Assembly: GCF_000153705.1 (NCBI RefSeq)
Contig: NZ_DS022272.1
Span: forward strand, 2,053,839 to 2,117,838
DNA length: 64,000 nucleotides
From: Fulvimarina pelagi HTCC2506
GTDB taxonomy: Bacteria > Pseudomonadota > Alphaproteobacteria > Rhizobiales > Rhizobiaceae
Reading direction: 5' to 3'
Positions 53,701 to 62,501 of the stretch are shown here, one piece after another. The translations under genes and the position numbers were made by a program. The notes under the pieces are model-generated. The model was not told where the DNA came from. It saw nothing but the letters and a program-made list of their open reading frames with translations, and did no database searches. Position 1 is the first letter of the stretch; each line of letters opens with the position of its first letter.

Positions 53701-55272
53701 ATGCAGCATGATGTCCTCGGACTCGACGAATTGGGGCCCGACGAGCTGAAAGAAGTCGAAGTCGGCGAAACCAAGCTGCTTCTGGCCCGCGACGGCGAAC
53801 GTGTCTTCGCGACTGGCGCCAAATGCACTCACAAAGGCGCGCCGCTGAAGAACGGCACGCGGGTCGCCAATACGGTTATTTGCCCATGGCATCATGCCAT
53901 CTTCGACCTCGACAGCGGCGACCATATCGAGCCGCCCGGCCAAGGCTGCCTGACCCGCTTCGTCGTTTCGGTGCAGAATGGCCGGATCATGGTCGAGGTG
54001 CCGGAAGGCGCCCACATCCATCGGCCTGAGGTGGCCCAGAGCGAGCGCAAGACCGGCGGCGATGCAGTGTTCGCGATCATAGGCACGGGCGCAGCGGGGC
54101 TCGCCTGCGCCCAGGAACTCGTAAAGCGCGGCTTCGACGGGCGAATCGTGATGATCGGTCAGGAGGACACGCCGCCCTACGACCGTACCGACCTTTCAAA
54201 GGCCTATCTGAAGGGCGGGACGACGCCCGAAAAGATGACGCTCGCAAGCCGCGATGAACTGCACGATCTTGGCATTGAGCGAGTCCATGCGCGAGTGACG
54301 AAGATCGATGCAGAAGCGCGGCATCTGACGCTCGAAGGCAAGGGCGCACCTTCGGAACTAACCTACGACGCCTGCTTCGCGGCGCCTGGAAGCGGTTCCG
54401 CTCAGCTGCCGATCGAAAATGCCGATATGCCGAACGTCTTCACCCTGCGTAGCCTGAACGACGGCAAGGCGCTGCTTGGGGCGGCCGAAGTCGAAACGGA
54501 GATTGTTATTGTCGGCTCAGGCTTCATCGGAATGGAGGCCGCGGCTGCGCTCGCGGGCGACGGGAGGAATATTACCGTCGTGACGCCAGAGGAGTTGCCC
54601 TTCGCTTCCAAATGGGGCGATGCCGTTGCCAGGCAGATCACCGAGCAGCACAAATCCAAAGGCGTCACGATGAAGCTCGGCGCCAGGGTTGAGAAGATCG
54701 AAGCGTCCGACGGGATGGCGACTGGCGTGACCACCGAAGGGGGTGAGACGATTCGTGCCGGGCTCATAATCCTAGCCGTCGGAGCCAAGCCCAATCTCGA
54801 CGCCTTCGGCGATCTCGCGAAGGACGGGAAGGTCTCGGTCGATGCGAACCTCAGGGCCGCCGATCGCCTGTGGGTCGGCGGCGACGTCGCCGACTTCCCG
54901 CTCTATAAGCGCGGCTATTCCACCCGGATCGAGCACTGGCGCGTCGCCGAACAGCATGGCCGCCATGCGGCCCGGGCCATGCTGGGGGATGAGGGCGCCT
55001 TCGCCGGTGTGCCGTTCTTCTGGTCGGCACAATACGGGCCGATCCACTATGTCGGCCATGCGGAAAGTTACGACGACGTCCATATCGAGGGCGATATCGA
55101 GAACGGCAGCTACACCGCCTTCTACATCAAGAATGGCAAAGTCATTGCCGGCATCGGACGCGGCAAAGCGGACGTCACCGCGGAACTCCACGCAGCGATG
55201 CTGTCCGACCCGGCGCCGAGCGCGGAGAAACTGAAAGCGGCGGAATGGAAGCCGCAAAGTCTGATTGTATAG
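53701..55272 (+). CDS. Rieske-FAD/NAD(P) oxidoreductase (AIFM3-like)
   Basis: A 523-residue flavoprotein with an N-terminal Rieske [2Fe-2S] domain. The ligands are CTH (about 41-43) and CPWHH (about 61-65). A pyridine nucleotide-disulfide oxidoreductase module follows, with FAD loop IGTGAAGLACAQEL and NAD loop IVGSGFIGMEAAAALAG. It ends in a reductase C-terminal domain (FWSAQYGPIHYVGHA). It probably passes electrons from NAD(P)H to an unknown acceptor, and no oxygenase or ferredoxin gene is beside it. Cytoplasmic. Confidence 0.93.
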   Translation: MQHDVLGLDELGPDELKEVEVGETKLLLARDGERVFATGAKCTHKGAPLKNGTRVANTVICPWHHAIFDLDSGDHIEPPGQGCLTRFVVSVQNGRIMVEVPEGAHIHRPEVAQSERKTGGDAVFAIIGTGAAGLACAQELVKRGFDGRIVMIGQEDTPPYDRTDLSKAYLKGGTTPEKMTLASRDELHDLGIERVHARVTKIDAEARHLTLEGKGAPSELTYDACFAAPGSGSAQLPIENADMPNVFTLRSLNDGKALLGAAEVETEIVIVGSGFIGMEAAAALAGDGRNITVVTPEELPFASKWGDAVARQITEQHKSKGVTMKLGARVEKIEASDGMATGVTTEGGETIRAGLIILAVGAKPNLDAFGDLAKDGKVSVDANLRAADRLWVGGDVADFPLYKRGYSTRIEHWRVAEQHGRHAARAMLGDEGAFAGVPFFWSAQYGPIHYVGHAESYDDVHIEGDIENGSYTAFYIKNGKVIAGIGRGKADVTAELHAAMLSDPAPSAEKLKAAEWKPQSLIV

Positions 55273-55287
55273 GCAACGAAACCAGAG

Positions 55288-55316
55288 AGGGACGCTTGAG
55301 GCGCCCCTTACTTTCG
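55288..55316 (+). terminator. candidate terminator of the Rieske-FAD gene
   Basis: GGGACGC (55289-55295) pairs, with one mismatch, with GCGCCCC (55301-55307), followed by TTACTTTC. It lies 16 bases after the stop. The stem is short, so confidence is moderate. Confidence 0.45.
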
Positions 55317-55351
55317 CAAAAGACGTACCCTGTCACCCGACCCTGATCTGA

Positions 55352-55612
55352 TCAGAGAAGTGCGCGATCGTCACGCTCGCGCAGGGCAATGCTGCGTTCC
55401 AGATTCTCCTCCCGCACCATGCCCGGAATCAGGAACAGATCGATGATCTGTCCGATATAAAGGAAGCCGAGCGTCAGCAGCCAGATTGTGCCGGAGACTG
55501 GCCGACCGTTGTAGAAGCGATGAATACCGCAGACGCCGAAGAAGCAGGAGCACCAAAGAAGGTAAGACACCGCCTTCGACTTCTCTTCGGCCAGGGGTTG
55601 ATTGATCGTCAT
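55352..55612 (-). CDS. TM2 domain membrane protein, downstream copy
   Basis: An 86-residue protein with two membrane helices. The TM2 pattern is visible (YLLWCSCFFGVCGIHRFYNG and IWLLTLGFLYIGQIIDLFLI). The function of TM2 proteins in bacteria is not established. The ATG overlaps the stop of the upstream TM2 copy (ATGA), so the two form one translated unit and may be hetero-oligomeric. Confidence 0.88.
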   Translation of the reverse strand: MTINQPLAEEKSKAVSYLLWCSCFFGVCGIHRFYNGRPVSGTIWLLTLGFLYIGQIIDLFLIPGMVREENLERSIALRERDDRALL

Positions 55613-55854
55613 CGGCGGATCCTGTCACGATCGTAGCCAGCGAGCCGATTTTCCATGTTTTGTTCGCGAACCATTCCCGGGATCAGGAAGAGGTCGATAA
55701 TCTGGCCGATGCCGAGCAGACCGCCGGTGAGCAACCAGAGAAGACCCGTCCACGGGCGGCCGAGGTAGAAGCGGTGGAGACCGCAGACGATGAACAGGCA
55801 GCAGAACCACAAGAGGTATGAGGTGGCCTGAGATTTCTCGCCGTTCATCTGCAT
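55609..55854 (-). CDS. TM2 domain membrane protein, upstream copy
   Basis: An 81-residue TM2 protein (YLLWFCCLFIVCGLHRFYLG, LLWLLTGGLLGIGQIIDLFL) and clear tandem paralogue of the following gene. Start at ATG 55854 or the ATG two codons later. It lies 125 bases downstream of the HerA-like gene's end on the complementary map but is transcribed from the same strand, so its own promoter probably lies in the 55855-55978 gap. Confidence 0.87.
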   Translation of the reverse strand: MQMNGEKSQATSYLLWFCCLFIVCGLHRFYLGRPWTGLLWLLTGGLLGIGQIIDLFLIPGMVREQNMENRLAGYDRDRIRR

Positions 55855-55978
55855 CGCTCCATCACCTGTTCGCCGCTCAATCGGTGCGGCACCCTACCTG
55901 GGGATGTGGTGCGCCGATGGGTCAAATAAAAGCCGTGGTCTTCAATCGGCCGGATCCCGAGATTTCGGGCGGCCGAAA

Positions 55979-57580
55979 CTACCGGCCCTTCTTCAAGCTG
56001 CCTAGAATTCCCCGGACCACGGCCCGCGTCACGGTGGAGGCGAGTGTCCGACCGACCTGCTTCATGATCGTCTCCGCCACGGACTGGCGTTGATAGCTCG
56101 AAGCCGAACGACGCCTGCGGCGCGGAGCGCGCCGGTCGGACGGCACCTCTTCGTCGTCGTAGTCCTGGGTGTCGTCGCGCCCGCCGGAACCGAAATCCGG
56201 CATCTGGAATCCGGTCCGGGTGCGGCGCGGCTCTTCCTCTTCGCGACGCCGGGCCTCCTCTTCGCGCTTAAGCTCGTCCTCGGCGCGGCCGGCAAGCATT
56301 TCGTAGGCCGATTCTCGGTCGACGGGATGATCGTACTTGCCGGCGACCTGGCTCCTGCGGATGAGTTCGGATCGCTGGTCGTCCGTGATCGGGCCGAGAC
56401 TGGCCGCGGGTGGACGGATGAGCGTGCGCTCGACGACGGAGGGGACACCCTTCGGTCCGAGCGTCGAGACCAGTGCCTCGCCGACACCGAGATTGGTGAT
56501 CGTCTCGTAGGCGTCGAATTCCGGGTTCGGCCGAAAGGTCTCCGCAGCGGTCCTCACCGCCTTCTGTTCGCGCGGGGTATAGGCGCGCAGCGCATGCTGC
56601 ACCCGGTTGCCGAGTTGGGCGAGCACGCTGTCCGGCAGGTCGAGCGGGTTCTGTGTAACGAAATAAATGCCGACGCCCTTCGAGCGGATGAGCTTCACGA
56701 GCTGTTCGATCCGTTCCAGCAGGATCTTGGGCGCGTCGTCGAAGAGAAGATGCGCCTCATCGAAGAAGAAGACGAGCTTGGGTTTCTCCAGGTCCCCCAC
56801 TTCGGGCAGTTCTTCGAAGAGTTCGGAGAGAAGCCAGAGCAGGAAAGTGCCGTAGAGACGCGGGTTCATCATCAGCTTGTCAGCGGCTATGATGTTCACG
56901 ACCCCACGCCCATCGCGATCGGTCCTCATCAGGTCGGCGATCGAAAGGGCCGGTTCGCCGAAGAATTGCTCCGCACCCTGCTGCTCTAGGACGAGCAGCG
57001 AGCGCTGAATCGCACCCACCGACGCTTTCGTCACATTGCCATAGGTCTTTGAGATCTCGGATGCACTCTCCACTACGTATGCGAGCATCGCCTGGAGGTC
57101 CTTTAGATCGAGGAGGAGCAGGCCCTCGTCGTCGGCGATTTTGAACGCAATGTTGAGGACGCCTTCCTGGGCGTCGGACAGGTCCATCAGCCGCGAAAGG
57201 AGGAGCGGCCCCATCTCGGTGACGGTTGTTCGAATGGGATGGCCCTGCTCGCCGAAGATGTCCCAGAAGACGACCGGGAAGTAGTCGCGATAATAGGGAT
57301 CGAGGCCGATCTCGGAGGCGCGTTTCGTGAGGAAATCCTTGTCTTCGCCTCTCGCGGAAATACCGGAAAGATCGCCTTTGATATCGGCACAAACAATAGG
57401 AACGCCGGCTTCCGAAAACCCCTCAGCGAGGATCTGCAGCGTCACCGTCTTCCCGGTGCCGGTCGCACCGGTGACGAGCCCGTGTCGGTTGGCGAGCTTC
57501 AGATCGAGGTATTCGCCCTTCTTGTTGGCATTCGAAGGATCACGGCTGGTACCGAGATAGATCTTCCCGTCTTCCCGCAT
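55979..57580 (-). CDS. HerA-like/DUF853 ATPase
   Basis: A 533-residue P-loop ATPase of the HerA-FtsK superfamily, DUF853 branch. Walker A is in [15 protein letters not shown] (about 36-50), and Walker B reads [11 protein letters not shown] (about 270-280). [20 protein letters not shown] is the DUF853 sensor region. The C-terminal 110 residues are rich in Arg and Glu. Relatives are proposed DNA translocases or helicases, with no settled function. No NurA-like nuclease partner is adjacent. Confidence 0.9.
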   Translation of the reverse strand: MREDGKIYLGTSRDPSNANKKGEYLDLKLANRHGLVTGATGTGKTVTLQILAEGFSEAGVPIVCADIKGDLSGISARGEDKDFLTKRASEIGLDPYYRDYFPVVFWDIFGEQGHPIRTTVTEMGPLLLSRLMDLSDAQEGVLNIAFKIADDEGLLLLDLKDLQAMLAYVVESASEISKTYGNVTKASVGAIQRSLLVLEQQGAEQFFGEPALSIADLMRTDRDGRGVVNIIAADKLMMNPRLYGTFLLWLLSELFEELPEVGDLEKPKLVFFFDEAHLLFDDAPKILLERIEQLVKLIRSKGVGIYFVTQNPLDLPDSVLAQLGNRVQHALRAYTPREQKAVRTAAETFRPNPEFDAYETITNLGVGEALVSTLGPKGVPSVVERTLIRPPAASLGPITDDQRSELIRRSQVAGKYDHPVDRESAYEMLAGRAEDELKREEEARRREEEEPRRTRTGFQMPDFGSGGRDDTQDYDDEEVPSDRRAPRRRRRSASSYQRQSVAETIMKQVGRTLASTVTRAVVRGILGSLKKGR

Positions 57581-58374
57581 GTCCGCGACCCTTATTTCTC
57601 GATCTCGTCATCGCTTAAAGCTGAGGCTGCGTTGCGGAACAAGTCGGGTGTCCGCAGATCTCACGGCGTTCATGAGAACAATCACGTTCCAGGCCCCGGG
57701 CCTGCCGCGGGACATCCAAGGAAGAGGCACGTTTCGAGCATCACAATGGAACGCCAGCAAACCGTTTGTATATCGATCGGAGTCGAGGTCGGCCTTGGAG
57801 GTAAGGCGAAAAGATATGCTTCGATAGACCGAGGTGAGGGTCGGTAGCTTCGGCAGCATTCGAGCTCTCAGAGTGTGATTGTCGAAGCCGACAAGACCGG
57901 AATGGAAGTGGTACATGTTCGCCGTTCGTATCGGTGGCATTACCGGCGATGACAGCGCGTGGCTCGAAACTGACACCTGTCGGTTCTTTCACCGAGCGGA
58001 CTCGGCCTGTCGCTCAAACAGCACGCCGGTAATGCAGAGACCACGCGCCAGTCAGTGTCGGACCTGAACACGTCCTCCGTTGCCCTCCGGCAACACTAGT
58101 TGCGCATTCGCTAGCGAACCGCCGCCGCGCCGGCTTCGCGCATGTCCACAAACCCCGCGGCATGGCGAAATCTGCATCGCAGGTGTTATTTCACAGGCAC
58201 TCGCGGCGCTTGTCACATTAAGGCAAGTCGGGTCTAGTTCCACGCGAGTGACGGCACCCCGCACACGGCTTCCGGCGAAAGGTCGAGCTGATTCGAGTGG
58301 CGCGAGCCGTCGAGGGGGCAAAGCCGGATCCGACACTCTTCGTCGATTCGGCCAAGCGGCAGGGCATCGATTTC
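57581..58374. other. long intergenic region without a recognised gene
   Basis: This 794-base gap is the longest non-coding stretch in the window, lying between the divergent HerA-like and HWE kinase genes. Open frames here (for example 57608-57976 minus and 58080-58406 plus) have unusual composition and no family character. I see no tRNA or clear hairpin array. It may hold promoters or an undetected small RNA. Confidence 0.4.
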
Positions 58375-60120
58375 ATGAGCCTCGGCAAACGGGCGGGCCA
58401 GTCTAAACGGCTTCTGCGTTGGGGGCGTGTGCCTCTGCCTCGGGGTCGCCTGCGTTTGAGCCGTCTCGCTCACGCGATGCTGCGCCCATCCTTGCTTGTC
58501 TATCTGACCACGCTGACGTTGATGGTGCTCACGCCGGCGCTCCTCTTCAGCGCCTTGCTGATCTACCGATTTTCCGACCAACAGCAGGAACTCGCCCGAG
58601 CACAGGTGGGCGACATGGCTGAGATCGTTTCCAACGCCTTCGATCGCGAGGTTGTCGGGCTCTTGGCGACGGCGCGCGTTCTGGCAACCTCGGTCACCAT
58701 CGGTCGTGAGGATTTCACTATCTTTCGCGAACGTTCCGTCCGCGCATTAGAGCAGAGCGGGATTGTCGCCGATCTTGTCGGTGAGGACGGCGAAGTCATC
58801 GTCTCCTCTAGCAGTGCTCCCTACGAGCCGATCGTCCAGAAACACGAACGGCAAATCATCGATGCTGCACGCGAAACTGGACAAATCGATGTATCCGGCG
58901 TCGCTTTCGATCCCCGTTTGGAAAAGCTCGTCTTCATAGTCGCCGTTCCAACAGAAGAACGCGGTGGAGCTCGATATGTCGTTGCGCTGACCAAGCCACT
59001 CGACAGCCTCGAAAACGTCATCAACGAGGAGAGCCTGCCCGGGGCCTGGTCAGTCGTTGTCGAAGACGAGGACGGAGAGCAGGTTTTCTCCGGTGGAGCG
59101 TCGAACGGCCAGATGTTCGGCCCACGCAGGATCGAAAAAGAAGCCGGTCCGCCCATGCCGGGCTTCAGCGACAGCGACAACCTTATCGACGCCTCCAAAA
59201 TCTCCGAACTCACCCATTGGCGAACGACTGTCACCGTCTCGAACGCCGCAATCGAACGGCCGATCATGCGCTCCTGGTTCGCGCTGATCGCGTTCGGTCT
59301 CATACTTACCGGTTTCAGCATCTTCCTTGGGGTGATGATGGGCCGACGCGTGTCACGGCCGATCCTTGCGCTTTCCAAACAGGCTCAGGCGATCGGGCGC
59401 GGCGAACCGGCGGGGAACGTAGCAACAGACATCGCCGAGATCGGCGAAGTATCGAAAGTGCTGAACCGGGCATCGCGCGACCGGATCGAGGCGGAGGAGC
59501 AAACCCGGCTCTTGATGCGGGAGATGACACACCGGGCGAAGAACCAGTACGCGCTGGTCGCTGCGATCGCCCGGCGAGCGGCTCGCGAAAGCGCCAACAC
59601 CGGCGAATTTCTGAACACGCTGTCAGACGCCCTCGCCTCCCTCGCTCGCTCAGCCGAGCTTTTGTCGAACCAAGGCTGGGAGAGCGTCGAACTTTCGGCG
59701 CTGATCGAGAATCAACTCGCGGCCTTCGGCATCCAGACGAAACGCATCCGCTATGATGGTCCGCGGCTAAGGGTGAACGCCTCCATCGCCCAGACGATCG
59801 GACTTGCCCTGCATGAACTTGCGACGAATGCCGCCAAATACGGCGCTCTGTCAGTCGAAGACGGTTTCGTGAGGATCACCTGGTCCTATGCCGACAAGTT
59901 TGAAATGGAATGGCGCGAAAGTGGAGGACCGCCGGTAAAGAAGCCGAGCCGGTCAGGCTTCGGAACGCTGGTGACCCAAAAGATGACGGCACGCGGCCTT
60001 GGCGGTTCGGCTTCGATGAGCTTCGAAGAAACCGGCGTCGTCTGGAGCCTCGAAGCGCCGCCGGAAAGCGCCGAGCCTGTCGACGAAGCGGGAGAAAGCT
60101 CTCCCGAAAAGAGCAACTGA
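58375..60120 (+). CDS. membrane sensor histidine kinase, HWE family
   Basis: A 581-residue inner-membrane kinase. Helix 1 lies at about 37-60 (LLVYLTTLTLMVLTPALLFS), a periplasmic sensor of about 240 residues follows, and helix 2 at about 300-322. A HAMP region comes next, then the HWE core with acceptor H386 in EMTHRAKN. The ATPase part has LHELATNAAKYGALS and MEWRESGGPPV. ATG 58375 is chosen; GTG 58297 and ATG 58477 are alternatives, none with a strong ribosome site. No partner regulator is adjacent. HWE kinases may act in the PhyR general stress system. Confidence 0.9.
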   Translation: MSLGKRAGQSKRLLRWGRVPLPRGRLRLSRLAHAMLRPSLLVYLTTLTLMVLTPALLFSALLIYRFSDQQQELARAQVGDMAEIVSNAFDREVVGLLATARVLATSVTIGREDFTIFRERSVRALEQSGIVADLVGEDGEVIVSSSSAPYEPIVQKHERQIIDAARETGQIDVSGVAFDPRLEKLVFIVAVPTEERGGARYVVALTKPLDSLENVINEESLPGAWSVVVEDEDGEQVFSGGASNGQMFGPRRIEKEAGPPMPGFSDSDNLIDASKISELTHWRTTVTVSNAAIERPIMRSWFALIAFGLILTGFSIFLGVMMGRRVSRPILALSKQAQAIGRGEPAGNVATDIAEIGEVSKVLNRASRDRIEAEEQTRLLMREMTHRAKNQYALVAAIARRAARESANTGEFLNTLSDALASLARSAELLSNQGWESVELSALIENQLAAFGIQTKRIRYDGPRLRVNASIAQTIGLALHELATNAAKYGALSVEDGFVRITWSYADKFEMEWRESGGPPVKKPSRSGFGTLVTQKMTARGLGGSASMSFEETGVVWSLEAPPESAEPVDEAGESSPEKSN

Positions 60121-60263
60121 CCGGGCGAATTCCCAGACGCGACGTCGCCGAGGGTGGAAGGCTCCCTGGAGGTGCGATGACCGTCTGCTCTATCCAGAGC
60201 GTTTCCGCGGGCGCGCATGAGACGATCGACGGCTGAGCTGGCTCAGCATCGAGAGGCGAAAGG

Positions 60264-60281
60264 ATGGCCATTCCGGGATGA
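60264..60281 (+). CDS. possible five-codon leader frame overlapping the corA start
   Basis: ATG 60264 has a GAGG site 7 bases upstream and encodes MAIPG before a TGA at 60279-60281, which overlaps the corA ATG (60278) as ATGA. The corA start itself lacks a clear ribosome site, so translation could be coupled to this mini-frame. It may be chance. Confidence 0.25.
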   Translation: MAIPG

Positions 60282-61330
60282 TCAGCGTCTACCTGTCCGA
60301 TGGGTCCCACATGACCCGCCGTCCGATCGACATAGCCAACGAGGCGGTTCCGGAGGAGGCTGTCTGGGTCGATCTTGCCGAACCGAGCGAGGACGAGATT
60401 CGCAAGGTCGAAGCCCTCGTCCGGGCGACGATCCCCTCTCGGGCGGAGATGATGGAGATCGAGATCTCCAGCAGGCTCTACAGTGACGCGAACGCCGAGG
60501 TGATGAATATTCCGGTCATCCACGGCCTCCATAGCGACCAGCCCTCTTTCGCCCCGGTGACCTTCATGCTGGCGTCGAAGCGACTCGTCACGATCCGCTA
60601 CAGCGATCCAACGAGCTTCAAGATTTTCGCAGCCCGACTCTGCCACGATCCGTCCATCATGGGTCTTAAGAGGGACGAGAAACCGCTTCCGGGCACTTCC
60701 TCGGCCATGTCGGAGGCCGGCGAAGACCACAAAGCCGAAAGCCTGCTCGTCGGCATCCTGGAAACAGTGGTCGACCGAGTCGCCGATCTTCTGGAGACGA
60801 TATCCACCGATCTCGATCAGATCGCGACGGATATCTTTTCCTCGTCGAGCCGCAAGAAGCCGATTGGAACGGTGGAGTTCAAACGCCTCCTGCGACGCAT
60901 CGGCGAGGCCGGCGACCTCGCCTCGCGCGTTCGCGAGGCGCTGGCGATCTTCGATCGGCTGACGCCGTTCCTGCAACTCGTCCTCGACGGCCGCGAAAAG
61001 AACGCTCAAAGTCTGAGAAGGCGGCTGAAGATAATGTCGCGAGACGTTCGCTCTCTTAACGACTTCTGTTCGTTTCTTTCGAACAAAACGACCTTTTTAC
61101 TCGACACGACGGTCGGCATGATCTCGATCGAGCAGAACGGCATCATAAAGGTGTTCTCCGTCGCCTCGGTCGCCTTCCTGCCGCCGACGCTGATCGCCTC
61201 CATTTACGGCATGAACTTCCGGATCATGCCCGAACTGGACTGGTCGTTCGGCTATCCGATGGCGATCGTGCTGATGGTGATGTCGGGACTGCTGCCGACG
61301 ATCTATTTTCGTTCGAAGGGCTGGTTCTGA
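60278..61330 (+). CDS. CorA-like magnesium transporter
   Basis: A 350-residue membrane protein with a large cytoplasmic N-terminal domain and two C-terminal helices. The pore signature is YGMNF (about 311-315), before a last helix ending in YFRSKGWF. CorA proteins form pentameric Mg2+ (also Co2+ or Ni2+) channels. Length and motif are normal. It precedes and is convergent with kdsD, with 6 bases between the stop codons. The exact ion is not shown by the sequence. Confidence 0.93.
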   Translation: MISVYLSDGSHMTRRPIDIANEAVPEEAVWVDLAEPSEDEIRKVEALVRATIPSRAEMMEIEISSRLYSDANAEVMNIPVIHGLHSDQPSFAPVTFMLASKRLVTIRYSDPTSFKIFAARLCHDPSIMGLKRDEKPLPGTSSAMSEAGEDHKAESLLVGILETVVDRVADLLETISTDLDQIATDIFSSSSRKKPIGTVEFKRLLRRIGEAGDLASRVREALAIFDRLTPFLQLVLDGREKNAQSLRRRLKIMSRDVRSLNDFCSFLSNKTTFLLDTTVGMISIEQNGIIKVFSVASVAFLPPTLIASIYGMNFRIMPELDWSFGYPMAIVLMVMSGLLPTIYFRSKGWF

Positions 61331-61336
61331 TCAGCT

Positions 61337-62341
61337 TCACGCTACGCCGATCCGCAGGAGATCGTGCAGATGCACGATGCCGACGGGCTGCGCCTCGCGC
61401 ACCACCATCAACGACGTGATGTTCGAAGCGTTGATCGTCTCGAGCGCCGCCATGGCGAGGGTGTCGGGCTCGACTGTCTTCGGGTTCCGGGTCATCACAT
61501 CGTCGACGGTCTTGGCGAGAAGATCGGATGAGATATGGCGCCTCAGATCGCCGTCGGTGATAATTCCGGAGAGCCGACCAGCCTCGTCCGTGATCGCGAC
61601 GCAACCGAAACTCTTACGTGACATTACGAGGATCGCCTCGGACATGAGGGTATTCGAGGTGACGAGGGGCATCTCGTCTCCAGAATGCATGACGTCTCCA
61701 ACTTTGACGAGGCTCGCGCCCAGCTTGCCCCCGGGATGGTAGATGCGAAAATCCTGCGGAGTGAAACGGCGCTGTTCCAACAGGGCGACCGCGAGCGCAT
61801 CGCCGAGTGCCATCTGGAGCGCCGTCGAGGTCGTCGGCGCGAGCCCATGAGGGCAAGCTTCCGTCGCCTGAGGCAACTGTAGAATCTCATCGGCGCTGCG
61901 ACCGAGCGCAGAGTCGGGTTTTGATGTCATCGCGATGAGGGTGATCCCGAAACGGCGCGAATAGTCCAGAATTCCCTTCAATTCACTGGTTTCGCCAGAC
62001 CAGGACAAGGCAAGGATGATGTCGTCTTGCCCGATCATGCCGAGATCGCCGTGATTGGCTTCCGCCGCATGGACGAAGAAAGCCGGCGTGCCAGTCGACG
62101 CGAAAGTCGCGGCCATCTTGGTGCCGATGTGGCCGCTCTTGCCGACGCCGGTGACGACGATGCGGCCGCGCATTTCGAGAATGCGCGCGATGGTGCGTTC
62201 GAACGCATTGGCCCGGTCGCCGACGAGACTTTCGCTCAGTGCCTTCAGTCCTTCGGCTTCAGTTGCGATCGTGCGAAGGGCGGAGAGGATCGCCGTCGAC
62301 GGCTTACCTTCTGGATCGAAGGATTCGGAAGCACGCTTCAT
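61337..62341 (-). CDS. kdsD: arabinose-5-phosphate isomerase (KdsD/KpsF/GutQ family)
   Basis: It converts ribulose-5-phosphate to arabinose-5-phosphate, the first step to Kdo for lipopolysaccharide. The 334-residue protein has a SIS domain (about 40-180) with GVGKSGHIGTKMAATFASTG and EANHGDLGMI, then two CBS domains (about 205-330). ATG 62341 is used; a TTG four codons upstream (62353) is possible. It is divergent from an outer-membrane protein gene, which fits an envelope setting. The gene name is chosen by family; paralogues share it. Confidence 0.92.
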   Translation of the reverse strand: MKRASESFDPEGKPSTAILSALRTIATEAEGLKALSESLVGDRANAFERTIARILEMRGRIVVTGVGKSGHIGTKMAATFASTGTPAFFVHAAEANHGDLGMIGQDDIILALSWSGETSELKGILDYSRRFGITLIAMTSKPDSALGRSADEILQLPQATEACPHGLAPTTSTALQMALGDALAVALLEQRRFTPQDFRIYHPGGKLGASLVKVGDVMHSGDEMPLVTSNTLMSEAILVMSRKSFGCVAITDEAGRLSGIITDGDLRRHISSDLLAKTVDDVMTRNPKTVEPDTLAMAALETINASNITSLMVVREAQPVGIVHLHDLLRIGVA

Positions 62342-62501
62342 GATCTGGGACAATATAGGCTCTCAGGGCTTGGCTGCGGGCATTGGACGGAACGCGTCGG
62401 CCCGGTTTCAGCATTTCTTAACCATAAATCTTCATCTTTTCCAAAGGCCGCAGTTCAGCGACCGATCCTTGTGCCGTTTAAATGAGAGTCCGTTTCTGAG
62501 A

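Noticed and set aside
57608-58406. Open frames in the gap before the second HWE kinase
   Set aside because: Composition unlike coding sequence in this window, no starts with ribosome sites and no family match.
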